Positions 45,568-55,008 of a stretch of 64,000 nucleotides of DNA are shown here, piece by piece (position 1 is the stretch's first letter; every line of letters begins with the position of its first letter). Source of the stretch: Caldicellulosiruptor morganii (GTDB taxonomy: Bacteria > Bacillota > Thermoanaerobacteria > Caldicellulosiruptorales > Caldicellulosiruptoraceae). Under the pieces are notes generated by a model. The model saw only the letters and a program-made list of their open reading frames with translations. It ran no database searches and had not been told where the DNA came from. The stretch is from the NCBI RefSeq assembly GCF_026810225.1, contig NZ_CP113865.1:1880001-1944000 (forward strand). Direction: 5' to 3'. A program made the translations under genes and the position numbers.

Positions 45568-46050
45568 TTAGATAATTTTGGTTCCCTTCCCGATTGTTTT
45601 TATTTCAACTCTACCATCTTCTGAGTAGAATATAATTGTTCTACCATAATTACCACCCGTATCTTCAGCAACAATTGGAATATTCAAATCAGCCAGAACT
45701 TTCTTTGCTGCCTCCACATTGCGCTTTCCAATGTTCATAAATTCACTTCTTGTTACTTCAAACATCTGTGCACCGCCTGCAAGCTTCGCAACCATATTTT
45801 TTTTGTTTGAACCAATACTCTCCATTTTTGAAATCAAAAGAGGAATGCCTGTATCAGCAAACTTTGCAGGATTACTGTTGTTTTTTACACCCCAGCTGTA
45901 GGGAAGCATTATATGTATCATGCCAATTATTTTATTCTTACCATCATAAATACAAACTCCAACACATGAGCCAAGACCAAGTGTGGTAAGTGCATTTGGA
46001 TATTTTGCCACATTTAAATCTGCCATTCCCACTTTAATTGTTTCGATCAT
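45568..46050 (-). CDS. cheD: Chemoreceptor glutamine deamidase CheD
   Basis: Deamidates glutamines in chemoreceptors and activates CheC. The 160-residue protein has the catalytic Cys and His of the family: GLGSCVGVCIYD with the catalytic Cys, and MIHIMLPYS with the His. LAGGAQMF and GGNYGRTI follow. Start at ATG 46050. It follows cheC by three bases, the usual coupling, so the CheC-CheD feedback pair is complete. Confidence 0.96.
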   Translation of the reverse strand: MIETIKVGMADLNVAKYPNALTTLGLGSCVGVCIYDGKNKIIGMIHIMLPYSWGVKNNSNPAKFADTGIPLLISKMESIGSNKKNMVAKLAGGAQMFEVTRSEFMNIGKRNVEAAKKVLADLNIPIVAEDTGGNYGRTIIFYSEDGRVEIKTIGKGTKII

Positions 46051-46053
46051 CTT

Positions 46054-46671
46054 CTATACTACTCCCAGTGCCCTTAGCATTTTTTTGTATGACTCTTCAG
46101 TTGGTATTAAAAAGAAATCAGCAATAATTCTGCTGCTTTGTTCAAAAATCTCTGTTTCTATATAAAGAGCAGTGTCTCCAGTCTCACCAAATTGAATTGC
46201 AGGAAAACTCAGTATCGCTCCTGCCATGTCTTCTGCAAGCTGCGGGACAGATTGAATCATTTTAAATCCTGTGAGTGTAGAAAGCGCTGTTAAATACGCC
46301 CCTGCCAAAATATTCCCTATTTCCATCAAAGCAGATTTTTCTATGTCAGTAAATTCACTATACTCATTTAAAGAGGTACCAAGGAGCATGTTTACCAGAA
46401 CATGCGCTGATGCTTGCGACATCACAAGCATAATAAATCCGTCTATATCACCCTCAACATTCAAAAGTATACCTACAATTGGTATTTCTGCACCACCCAG
46501 AATCTCAGGCACCTGGCGCAAATCCACAATCTTAACAATAGGTACTTTCATATCAATGCGCTTTCCAATCATCATAGCAAGTGCAGAAATTGCATTGCCT
46601 GTCCCGATATTCCCAAGCTCTTTGAGAACATCCAGATACATCTCATTTATCTCGCTATTTGAAAAGTTCAT
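46054..46671 (-). CDS. cheC: CheY-P phosphatase CheC
   Basis: Dephosphorylates CheY-P, stimulated by CheD. The 205-residue protein carries two phosphatase helices with ELGNIGTGNAISAL near the N-terminus and MEIGNILAGAYLTAL in the middle (E-x2-N motifs), plus the VNMLLG block in between. Length is normal. It lies between cheW and cheD and is coupled with both. Confidence 0.96.
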   Translation of the reverse strand: MNFSNSEINEMYLDVLKELGNIGTGNAISALAMMIGKRIDMKVPIVKIVDLRQVPEILGGAEIPIVGILLNVEGDIDGFIMLVMSQASAHVLVNMLLGTSLNEYSEFTDIEKSALMEIGNILAGAYLTALSTLTGFKMIQSVPQLAEDMAGAILSFPAIQFGETGDTALYIETEIFEQSSRIIADFFLIPTEESYKKMLRALGVV

Positions 46672-46676
46672 AAAAA

Positions 46677-47099
46677 TTAAACCTCCTCAGTCTTTTCAAA
46701 CAACACATCTTCCAAGTTTATTATATTTATCAGCATATCGCCTTTTCTTGCGATTGAAAAAGTAAACTCATTCCTGTCTCTTGTAGCAGCATCAAAATCC
46801 TCCTTGGCAAGATAAACCACATCCAAAACCTCATCAATAATCAATCCTACCTTGAACTCATTTTTCCAGTTTATAATCAATATTCTGGTTTCATCACTAA
46901 ATTCTTCTTTTGTTACCCCTATCTTCTCCCGCAGGTCAATCACAGGCACAATCTCCCCGCGCAGATTCACAACACCTTTTATATACTCTTTGGTATTTGG
47001 CACCCGCGTAATTGGCATCATCTTCTCAATGTTCTCTATAAAGCTCACCACAAGAGCGTAATATTCATCAGCCAACCTGAAAACAAGATATTGTTCCAT
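46677..47099 (-). CDS. cheW: Chemotaxis adaptor CheW
   Basis: Links chemoreceptors to CheA. The 140-residue protein is one CheW domain: YLVFRLADEYYALVVSFIENIEKM, ITRVPNTKEYIKGVVNLRGEIVPVIDLREKIG and VGLIIDEVLDVV are conserved. ATG 47099 follows GAGGTGGG. It lies just after cheA, the standard order, 26 bases downstream. No receptor gene is in the window. Confidence 0.97.
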   Translation of the reverse strand: MEQYLVFRLADEYYALVVSFIENIEKMMPITRVPNTKEYIKGVVNLRGEIVPVIDLREKIGVTKEEFSDETRILIINWKNEFKVGLIIDEVLDVVYLAKEDFDAATRDRNEFTFSIARKGDMLINIINLEDVLFEKTEEV

Positions 47100-47124
47100 A
47101 TCTTATCCCACCTCTACTTCCTGT

Positions 47125-49128
47125 TTATACAACCAGTACATTGGGGTCAAGTATCATTGCAACAGACCCATCACCAAGTATTGTTGCGCCGGACACAAGC
47201 CTGACTCCCTCCAAGTATTTCCCGAGCGACTTGATAACTATATCCTGCTGACCTAAAAGCTTATCCACCACAATTCCAGTAAGCTTCTCCCCACGCTTTA
47301 CTATCACAACTGTGTACTTCTTCCTGTCAGGATTCTCTTCAAGTCCCACAATTTTATGTAGATATTTTATTGGAATAACCTGATTTCGAAGCAGAATTAT
47401 CTCCTTGCCCTTCTGCACAACTTTTATATCCTCTTTTGCAACATCAACTATCTCTTTTATCGAAGCAATAGGAATTGCATAAATCTCATCAGCCACAGTT
47501 ACAAGCAGGGCTTGAATTATTGCCAGAGTCAAAGGAAGTCTTATTATAAACTTCGTACCCCTGCCTTTTTCACTCTTTACCTCAACCATCCCGCCAAGTT
47601 GCTCAATTTTGGTTTTAACAACATCAAGCCCCACACCTCTTCCCGAGAGGTTTGTAACCTTGTCCTTTGTGGAAAAGCTCGGTAAAAACAGTAAATCTAT
47701 GATTTCCTGATCAGACAAGTCCAACTGGTCCTCTTTCAAAAGCCCTTTTTCAATGGCTTTTTTCCTTACCTTTTCTATATCAATTCCCTTGCCATCATCT
47801 TCAACCTCTATCACAACATTGTTGCCATCATGGTAAGCAGAGAGTTTTATAAGTCCGCTTCTTGGCTTGCCATTTTTCACCCTTTCCTCCGGATCCTCTA
47901 TGCCATGGTCGGCCGCATTTCTCAAAAGATGAATTAGAGGGTCACCAAGCTCATCAACAATAGTCCTGTCAACTTCTGTATCCTCACCCGACATAACAAG
48001 CTCAAACTCTTTACCAAGCTCTCTTGCCAAATCTCTCATCATCCTTGGAAATCTTGAAAACACCCTCTCAACAGGCACCATTCTCACTTTCATCACAGCA
48101 TCATGCAAACTTGTTGTAATTCTCTCTAAGTATTCTATTGATTCTTCGAACTGTCTGTCGCTATATTTTTTGGTTAGTCCTTCTATCCTGCTCTTTATGA
48201 TTATAAGCTCACTAACCAGATTCATCAAAACATCCAATCTTTCTATATCAACCCTTACTGTCTGAGCTGTCTTTTTAGCAGCTTCCTGTTTCTGATCACG
48301 TACAACCTTAACAGTCTCTGTTATCGCACCAGTCTCCTGCTCTGTCACTTCCTGCTTTGCTTGCACTGCTATTTGCGATGTCTCTTTAATCTCTATCCCT
48401 TTTACTTCTCTTATCTCTGAAATGGACAGTATTCTATCTCTTATCTTTTCAAGCGATTCTTTGCTGACAATTGTAATACTAAATTCAAAATCAAATTTTT
48501 CATCCTCAATATCCTGCACAGATGGTTTTGAATGAATTATCTCGCCCAGCTCTTCAACAGCTTTGAAAACAAGATAAGCCCTGGCAGACTTTAAAAGACA
48601 ATTCGGATCAAGTTCAACATCCAGCCTGTAAACATTAAATCCCTGCGAATTAGCTCTTTCAATAGCTCTAATGACAAATTCATCATACTCAAACTGAGCA
48701 CCCTGGGTTTTATCTTTCAAAGCCACTTCTTCCTGTGGTCTGCCCAGAATACCATTTAAACTGTTCACAAGCGAAATATTCTGCTCAGACCCTTCTGTGC
48801 CTGTTGCCACAATTACATCCAGATATTCTTCCAGTGCATCAATGGTTTTGAAAAGCACATCCATTATATTACTATTTATTCTTAGTTTGCCATCGCGTGC
48901 TGCAGCCAGAACATTCTCCATGGCATGTGTGAGCTTTTGCATATTTACAAATCCCATTGTGCCCGCCATACCTTTTAAAGTATGAGCAGACCTAAAAATT
49001 TCATTGATGAGCTGCAAATCACCCGGATTTTCTTCTAACTTCAGCATGTTGTCGTTTAAACTCTGAATATGGTCCTTTGCCTCCTCTATAAACATACCTA
49101 AGTACTGAGATATATCCATAGCAATCAT
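47125..49128 (-). CDS. cheA: Chemotaxis histidine kinase CheA
   Basis: Autophosphorylates and passes phosphate to CheY. The 667-residue protein has an HPt domain with the phosphorylated His49 in RSAHTLKGMAGTMGF, a CheY-binding P2-like stretch (about residues 155-250), a dimerisation domain (VDIERLDVLMNLVSELIIIKSRIEG), the ATPase with N-box DPLIHLLRNAADHGIE, G1 VEDDGKGID and G2 GRGVGLDVV boxes, and a C-terminal CheW-like domain. Start at ATG 49128 after AAGGAG; ATG 49119 is an alternative. All catalytic motifs are intact. Confidence 0.97.
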   Translation of the reverse strand: MIAMDISQYLGMFIEEAKDHIQSLNDNMLKLEENPGDLQLINEIFRSAHTLKGMAGTMGFVNMQKLTHAMENVLAAARDGKLRINSNIMDVLFKTIDALEEYLDVIVATGTEGSEQNISLVNSLNGILGRPQEEVALKDKTQGAQFEYDEFVIRAIERANSQGFNVYRLDVELDPNCLLKSARAYLVFKAVEELGEIIHSKPSVQDIEDEKFDFEFSITIVSKESLEKIRDRILSISEIREVKGIEIKETSQIAVQAKQEVTEQETGAITETVKVVRDQKQEAAKKTAQTVRVDIERLDVLMNLVSELIIIKSRIEGLTKKYSDRQFEESIEYLERITTSLHDAVMKVRMVPVERVFSRFPRMMRDLARELGKEFELVMSGEDTEVDRTIVDELGDPLIHLLRNAADHGIEDPEERVKNGKPRSGLIKLSAYHDGNNVVIEVEDDGKGIDIEKVRKKAIEKGLLKEDQLDLSDQEIIDLLFLPSFSTKDKVTNLSGRGVGLDVVKTKIEQLGGMVEVKSEKGRGTKFIIRLPLTLAIIQALLVTVADEIYAIPIASIKEIVDVAKEDIKVVQKGKEIILLRNQVIPIKYLHKIVGLEENPDRKKYTVVIVKRGEKLTGIVVDKLLGQQDIVIKSLGKYLEGVRLVSGATILGDGSVAMILDPNVLVV

Positions 49129-49162
49129 CACACTCCTTCTTAAACTGCAATAAAACTTTTTA

Positions 49163-49849
49163 TTACAGTCCTTTGCGTTTTATCTTCTGCTGTTCTTTGA
49201 ATATAAATCTTACAATCCTGTCTATCTCATTCTGCCTTGCCTCTATGAATTTGCATCCATACATAAATTTGTATGCATGATGATCTATCCTTTCCTTTCT
49301 CAGGATTTCGGCTTTCAACACAAGTTCTTCACTCTCAAGAGGAACTTTTGTCAGGATAATATCTTTTGGATTGAACTCCTCTGCTGCCAGAAAGCAAATG
49401 CCTCCACCGCTTATATCTCTGGTAATCGCCTTTACTATCTTACCTTCTGAAAAGTCGTTCTGGAAAGTTTCGTCAGTATTTTTTTCCTGCGGATTCAACA
49501 GCTTTACATATATGTCTAAATTTATTAGGAGTCTGAAAAACATGCGCCTCTGAATCTTCCGGATATCAGATATCTGTTTTATCTTTATCATATATTCTGG
49601 CTCTTTGAACCTGTCTTCAACTGTAGCGTCAAACAGCCACACGCCATCCGGCATCACTTTGTATACTCTAACAATTTCGTCAATATAAAAGGTTACATAT
49701 ATGCCTTCCTTAATAGGTGTAAACACATAAAAATACTCATCTTTTATATCGGCAATCTTGGAAACATATTGTACACCATTCTCCTCCCACGTGCGCCTGT
49801 CTATCCGTACAATCTCAATTTTATCCCCTACCTTAAAAATTCTTTGCAT
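49163..49849 (-). CDS. Flagellar brake protein, PilZ domain (YcgR-like)
   Basis: A 228-residue c-di-GMP effector. The N-terminal part matches YcgR-N/PilZN (VGDKIEIVRIDRRTWEENGVQYVSKI); the C-terminal PilZ domain has the RxxxR motif (RRMFFR) and the DISGGGI motif (D-x-S-x3-G), both intact, so c-di-GMP binding is expected. In other flagellar systems such proteins slow or curb motility. It lies between flhG and cheA within the flagellar operon, so this species probably uses c-di-GMP to control swimming. Confidence 0.93.
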   Translation of the reverse strand: MQRIFKVGDKIEIVRIDRRTWEENGVQYVSKIADIKDEYFYVFTPIKEGIYVTFYIDEIVRVYKVMPDGVWLFDATVEDRFKEPEYMIKIKQISDIRKIQRRMFFRLLINLDIYVKLLNPQEKNTDETFQNDFSEGKIVKAITRDISGGGICFLAAEEFNPKDIILTKVPLESEELVLKAEILRKERIDHHAYKFMYGCKFIEARQNEIDRIVRFIFKEQQKIKRKGL

Positions 49850-49866
49850 AAAAAACCCCCTTTTAT

Positions 49867-50763
49867 TTATCGCTCTCTGAACATTTTAACCACACTTTCT
49901 ACAAACCTTGCAAAGCCTCTTTGCCTGTCTTTGCTTACCATATCCTCATCATGGACAAGTTTTCTGGCAACCTGTTCTACCTGCTTTGAAATACTGCTCC
50001 TTTCATATGATATCATAAAGGGCACCTGTTTGATAACCGATTTTGATACAACAGCATCTTCCTCTATATAACCTATATATTCTACTTCGCGCTGCAAAAA
50101 CCTTTTTATAACCCCGTTTAGCCTGAAAAAAATCTCCTCGGCTTCTTTTGAATTTTGCACTCTGTTTACCAAAATGTTTATTCTGCGTTCAAAATCCCTC
50201 CTGATAATAGCTTTTATTACAGCATATGCATCTGTAATGGATGTGGGCTCTGGTGTGGTCACAACAATTACCTCATCAGCCATCATAACAAACTCCATTA
50301 CATTCTTTGAAATGCCTGCACCGGTATCAATCAATACAATGTCAAAGTATCTGTTAATAGCCTCTGCACATTCAACCAGCCTCAAAAGTCTCTCCTCATC
50401 TAAGTTGGCCAGGTCAACTATGCCAGAGCCACCCGAGATAAATTTAACCCCGTGCGGGCCTTCTTCAATCACCGACATTATCTCTTTTTTACCTTCCAGC
50501 ACATCTTTTACGGTGAATTTTGGTGATGTCCCAAGAAGTACTTCCACATTTGAAAGACCCAGATCTGCATCTATTACAAGTACATTAATACCCATTTTCC
50601 CTAAAGCAATAGCTAAATTTACAGTCAGGTTTGTTTTGCCAACTCCACCTTTCCCACTTGTAATTGTAATTACTTTTGAGCCATTTTCCACATCCTGTAC
50701 AGGCTTTTCAAAGGTATTCACTTTCATAACGAGATTTCTTAAACCTTGTGCCTGGTCTCTCAT
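49867..50763 (-). CDS. flhG: Flagellar number regulator FlhG (MinD/ParA ATPase)
   Basis: A 298-residue MinD-like ATPase that controls flagellar number and placement with FlhF. Deviant Walker A TSGKGGVGKTNLTVNLA, VLVIDADLGLSN and IVLIDTGAGIS motifs are intact. The N-terminus has the short FlhF-activating DQAQGLRNLV motif seen in FlhG. The ATG at 50763 overlaps the end of flhF by four bases, the usual coupling. Confidence 0.96.
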   Translation of the reverse strand: MRDQAQGLRNLVMKVNTFEKPVQDVENGSKVITITSGKGGVGKTNLTVNLAIALGKMGINVLVIDADLGLSNVEVLLGTSPKFTVKDVLEGKKEIMSVIEEGPHGVKFISGGSGIVDLANLDEERLLRLVECAEAINRYFDIVLIDTGAGISKNVMEFVMMADEVIVVTTPEPTSITDAYAVIKAIIRRDFERRINILVNRVQNSKEAEEIFFRLNGVIKRFLQREVEYIGYIEEDAVVSKSVIKQVPFMISYERSSISKQVEQVARKLVHDEDMVSKDRQRGFARFVESVVKMFRER

Positions 50764-51872
50764 AAAACCTTACTCCCTATTATGAGTTTTGCAAAATACT
50801 CTGGATTAAACTGCTGTATGTCATCAGGAACATTTTGACCTGTTGTTACATATGCAATGGGTTTCTGGGTATAATGTCTTATATTCAATATATTCCCATA
50901 GCTTGATACCTCATCAACCTTTGTTATTATGACCTTATAATCCTCTATAAAAGAATATGAGTTTACTATCTCCCTAAAAATACCCGGCTGGGTGGTAGCA
51001 CTCAAAAGCAAAAACACCTCATCGGGAGTTGCCTTTTTGAAAAACGCTTTTAGCTCATCCATATGTTCCTGATTTTTATGGCTTCTGCCTGCCGTGTCAA
51101 CAAGTATTATATCAGAGTCCTCAAAACTTTTTATTATCTGGTCATATTCGTCCACCTCGTACCATACCCGAGTTTTAATGTTCATGATCTCGGCATAAGT
51201 TTTCAGCTGCTCAACAGCAGCAATTCTGTACGTGTCAGCTGTAATGAATCCCACCCTTTTGCCTTCTTCAAACATGAGCTTTGCAGCAATCTTGGCAATT
51301 GTTGTTGTCTTCCCCACACCGGTTGGTCCCACAAAAAACACAACCTGTGGCTTATTTGAATCAAGATTAAAATTCCAGGGCATCCCCAGCATGTTTTTTA
51401 TCTCTCTGTACATACTGTTCACTATATTGTTTATTGAACCATCACCACTGACTTTGCTCAAAAGCTGGTCAAGAATATCATCTTCAACACCATTTCTTTT
51501 CAAATTCTCCCGCATCACATCCAAAAAGTTCCTCCTGGATGCTTCCTTTGTCTCAGGTTCCACATTTGTTTCTTTTATAACTTCTTTTATTGTCCTTTCC
51601 AAAGACTCTATCTTCTTCTCAAGCTCCTTTATTTGAGTCATCTGAAAGCTCAGAGCCAAATTTTCTGACTTTTTAATCTCCTCTTCCTTTTTTATCAGTT
51701 TTTCATCCTCACAGGCTGCAGTCACTTCTATAAGAGGCTTTTTGAAAAAACCCAGCAGTCCTTTTTGTCTCACCTTCTTTGTGGAAAGAATTACTGCATC
51801 TTTTCCAAGGTCTGCCTTTATTCTGATGAGAGCTTCCTGCATATCATGAGCCAAATACCTTTTTACCTTCAT
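50760..51872 (-). CDS. flhF: Flagellar biosynthesis GTPase FlhF
   Basis: SRP-type GTPase of 370 residues that positions the flagellum. MKVKRYLAHDMQEALIRIK start, basic N-terminal helix, then the NG domain with G1 FVGPTGVGKTTTIAKIAA, G2 DTYRIAAVEQLKTYAE, G3 LVDTAGRSHKN and G4 TKVDE, all intact. It lies between flhA and flhG with no gap, as in other clostridia and bacilli. Confidence 0.96.
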   Translation of the reverse strand: MKVKRYLAHDMQEALIRIKADLGKDAVILSTKKVRQKGLLGFFKKPLIEVTAACEDEKLIKKEEEIKKSENLALSFQMTQIKELEKKIESLERTIKEVIKETNVEPETKEASRRNFLDVMRENLKRNGVEDDILDQLLSKVSGDGSINNIVNSMYREIKNMLGMPWNFNLDSNKPQVVFFVGPTGVGKTTTIAKIAAKLMFEEGKRVGFITADTYRIAAVEQLKTYAEIMNIKTRVWYEVDEYDQIIKSFEDSDIILVDTAGRSHKNQEHMDELKAFFKKATPDEVFLLLSATTQPGIFREIVNSYSFIEDYKVIITKVDEVSSYGNILNIRHYTQKPIAYVTTGQNVPDDIQQFNPEYFAKLIIGSKVL

Positions 51873-51874
51873 TT

Positions 51875-53911
51875 TCAGACTTCCACCATCCCAACAGATT
51901 TTATTTGCACACTGGGTAAAATCTCATTGTATGAAAGAACAACAACATCTGGAAAGACGTTCTCAATAAGCCTCCTGAAATAAATCCTAACAATCGGCGA
52001 ACAGACCACGATAGGCTGCGAGGCACTGCTCAGAAGCTTTTCCAGAATATTGCTGAGATTATTGATAAGTCTCTGGATGTAGTCTGGAGGAAGATTTACA
52101 AAACTGCCCTGATCAGTTTTTTGAATAGAGTTCATGATAGCCTCTTCTACCTCAGGTGAAAGTGTTACAGCCTCCAAGGTATTACCCGGGACATACTTCT
52201 TTGTAATATACCTTGCCATTGCCTGTCTTACATACTCTGTGAGAATGTCCACATCCTTTGTAGTGGAAGCCCAGTCAGCAAGGGTCTCTAAGATTGTCAC
52301 CATGTCTCTTATACTAATCCGTTCTTTGAGCAGATTTGCCAGAACCTTCTGTATCTCACCAATTGTCATCAACTTGGGAACAAGTTCGTCCACCAGCACA
52401 GGATTGGTTTCCTTCACATTGTCAATTAGCTTTTGCACATCCTGCCTTGTCAAAAGCTCATGTGCATGTCGCCTTATTATCTCTGTAAGATGTGTGGATA
52501 TAATAGATGGAAGATCCACAACTGTATAACCTGCCATCTCGGCTTTCTCTTTCATTGAAGAAGGTATCCAGATTGCATCAAGGCCAAACGCCGGTTCTTT
52601 TGTAGCTATTCCCTGTATCTGTTCTGTTACAAACCCGGGATTTATAGCAAGAAGACTATCGCTTATAAGCTCTGCCCTTGCAACCTCTACACCTTTTATA
52701 TTTATTCTGTATTCATAAGGACTCAGTGAAATATTATCTCTGAGCCTGATAGTTGGAACAATTATTCCAAGCTCGAGCGCAAGCTGTCTTCTTATCATTA
52801 CAACACGTTCTAAAAGGTCACCACCCTGATCCCTGTCGGCTAAGGGAATTATACCATATCCAAATTCAACCTCAATCGGGTCAACATATAGAAGGTTCAT
52901 CACATTTTCAGGCTTTCTCAGCTCTTCAATTTCCTTTTCCTCTGTTTTCTCAACCTCCATTGTCTCAATCCTCTTCAAGCTTGAATTCATCCTAAAACCC
53001 ATTGACACCATGGTACCAGAGAGAATGAGAAGTGATAGCTTTGGCATCGTAGGAATAAGTGACAGTATCGCCAGAATCCCGCCAACAGTATATAGCACCT
53101 TTGGGTGATATTCAAAAAGCTGCCGGATTAAATTCTCTGAAAGCTTGCTCTCATCGGCTGCTTTTGTCACAACAATACCAGTTGCAGTTGATATCAAAAG
53201 AGCCGGAATTTGTGCTGCAATCCCATCACCAACAGAAAGCAAAAGATACTTCTGTATAGCCTCAGAAACATCTTCACCTCTCATTGCCACACCAATAATA
53301 AGACCACCAATTGCGTTTATAAACGTAATCAAAATGGCTGCAATGGCATCACCTTTTACAAACTTGCTCGCACCGTCCATTGCTCCATAAAAATCAGCTT
53401 CTTTTTGAATCTTGCTTCTTCGAACCCTCGCCTCTTCTTCGGTTATAATCCCGGCATTAAGATCTGCATCAACTGCCATTTGCTTCCCCGGCATAGCATC
53501 AAGTGTAAACCTTGCCGCAACCTCCGAAACTCGCTCTGCACCCCTTGTTATCACAATGAACTGTATAATGATAATTATAAAAAATATTATAACACCAACT
53601 ACTATATTACTACCAATAACAAAGTTGCCAAATGTATAGACAATCCTAACATTCTCACCTTGCCCGGTTAATATCTGCCTTGTTGTTGAAATATTCAGAG
53701 AAAGCCTGAGCAGCGTTGTGAACAAAAGAAGCGACGGAAAAACAGAAAAATCCAGAGCTTCTTTTATATTTATGCTATTGAGAAAAATAACAAGTGCAAG
53801 TGCAAGGTTGACTGCTATCAAAACGTCAAGCAGGCTGGGCGGAACAGGAAGTATCATGGCAAGGACTATCACTATTGCAAATATCGAAATTGTGGCACCT
53901 TTAAAATTCAT
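51875..53911 (-). CDS. flhA: Flagellar export gate protein FlhA
   Basis: Main subunit of the flagellar type III export gate. The 678-residue protein has an N-terminal membrane half with eight predicted helices (MILPVPPSLLDVLIAVNLAL and onward) including the FHIPEP-family block RFTLDAMPGKQMAVDADLNAG, and a cytosolic half that docks substrates. Length normal. It overlaps flhB by four bases upstream and lies two bases before flhF. Confidence 0.98.
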   Translation of the reverse strand: MNFKGATISIFAIVIVLAMILPVPPSLLDVLIAVNLALALVIFLNSINIKEALDFSVFPSLLLFTTLLRLSLNISTTRQILTGQGENVRIVYTFGNFVIGSNIVVGVIIFFIIIIIQFIVITRGAERVSEVAARFTLDAMPGKQMAVDADLNAGIITEEEARVRRSKIQKEADFYGAMDGASKFVKGDAIAAILITFINAIGGLIIGVAMRGEDVSEAIQKYLLLSVGDGIAAQIPALLISTATGIVVTKAADESKLSENLIRQLFEYHPKVLYTVGGILAILSLIPTMPKLSLLILSGTMVSMGFRMNSSLKRIETMEVEKTEEKEIEELRKPENVMNLLYVDPIEVEFGYGIIPLADRDQGGDLLERVVMIRRQLALELGIIVPTIRLRDNISLSPYEYRINIKGVEVARAELISDSLLAINPGFVTEQIQGIATKEPAFGLDAIWIPSSMKEKAEMAGYTVVDLPSIISTHLTEIIRRHAHELLTRQDVQKLIDNVKETNPVLVDELVPKLMTIGEIQKVLANLLKERISIRDMVTILETLADWASTTKDVDILTEYVRQAMARYITKKYVPGNTLEAVTLSPEVEEAIMNSIQKTDQGSFVNLPPDYIQRLINNLSNILEKLLSSASQPIVVCSPIVRIYFRRLIENVFPDVVVLSYNEILPSVQIKSVGMVEV

Positions 53912-55008
53912 CTTACATTCACCTTCTGATAGTTCTTTAGACTGTATACATACGCCAGCACTTCTGCCACTGTTTGATAAAGCTCAGGGGGAATAAAATC
54001 ACCAACCTCGCACATATTATAAAGGCTTCTTGCCAGGTCTTTGTTCTCCACAATCTCAATCCCATATTTTCTGGCTTCCTCTTTGATCTTCTGAGCTATA
54101 TAATCCTTCCCTTTTGCAATAACACGTGGCGCATCAAACTTCTCGGGCTCATACAGAAGTGCAACAGCATAGTGCGTCGGGTTTGTTATAACAACATCTG
54201 CTTTTGGAAGCTGCTGAAACATCCTCTGAAGCGAAACCTTCCTTTGCCTTTCTCTTATCCTTGACTTTATCTGCGGGTTTCCCTCTGTCTGCTTGAACTC
54301 TTCTTTGACCTCTTCTTTGCTCATCATGAGTTTCCTTTCATATTGCAGCTTCTGGAAAATATAATCACCCACTGCCAGTCCAAAAAACATTACCGACATC
54401 CATAAAATGAGGTTTATCGCCGAGTTAAATGAAAACTTGATAACAGAGGTCAGGCTCATATCATACATCTCAAGCAGTTTATCTGCAAATGTTCTGGTAT
54501 ACAGATAACCTGTATATCCTATTATCACTATTTTCAGAATTGATTTTATAAGTTCAACAATAGAGTTAATAGAAAATATCCTTTTAAAGCCCTCAACAGG
54601 ATTTATCTTTTGAAAGCTCATTTTCAAAGATTCAGTTGTAATCAAAAAACCGCTCTGCATCCATTCAACTAAAATCCCTATGGTCATTGCAGCAAGACAA
54701 AAAGGTAAAATCAGCTTTAATGTAATGGTTATTATACTTGAAAAAAGTTTGTTTGCATCGGCTATATCTTCAATACTATAGCTCAGGTTGCTGAAAAAAT
54801 ACCTGCTATAGCCTTTCATAGGATTTACAAAAAGAAAATAACCAAACTTCAAAAAAAGAACACCTGCAAGTAAAACAAAAGCAGAGGTAACCTCTCTGCT
54901 CTTTGCTACCATTCCGCGTTTTCTTGCCTCTTGTCTTTTACGAGGGGTTGCTTTTTCTGTTTTTGTAGCAGTGTCTGCAAATAGCTGAATATCAAAAACC
55001 AATCTCAC
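53908..55008 (-). CDS. flhB: Flagellar export switch protein FlhB
   Basis: Substrate-specificity switch of the export apparatus. The 366-residue protein has four membrane helices in its N-terminal half and the autocleavage motif NPTH (VVITNPTHYAVAL) near residue 275, followed by the FlhB-CC segment. The motif is intact, so cleavage should occur. It overlaps fliR by four bases. Confidence 0.97.
   Translation of the reverse strand: MRLVFDIQLFADTATKTEKATPRKRQEARKRGMVAKSREVTSAFVLLAGVLFLKFGYFLFVNPMKGYSRYFFSNLSYSIEDIADANKLFSSIITITLKLILPFCLAAMTIGILVEWMQSGFLITTESLKMSFQKINPVEGFKRIFSINSIVELIKSILKIVIIGYTGYLYTRTFADKLLEMYDMSLTSVIKFSFNSAINLILWMSVMFFGLAVGDYIFQKLQYERKLMMSKEEVKEEFKQTEGNPQIKSRIRERQRKVSLQRMFQQLPKADVVITNPTHYAVALLYEPEKFDAPRVIAKGKDYIAQKIKEEARKYGIEIVENKDLARSLYNMCEVGDFIPPELYQTVAEVLAYVYSLKNYQKVNVR

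Noticed and set aside
51063-51359. Plus-strand ORFs across the flagellar genes (for example 51063-51359, 53210-53671, 62371-62976)
   Set aside because: All are antisense to well-conserved flagellar genes and have no supporting start signals or domains.
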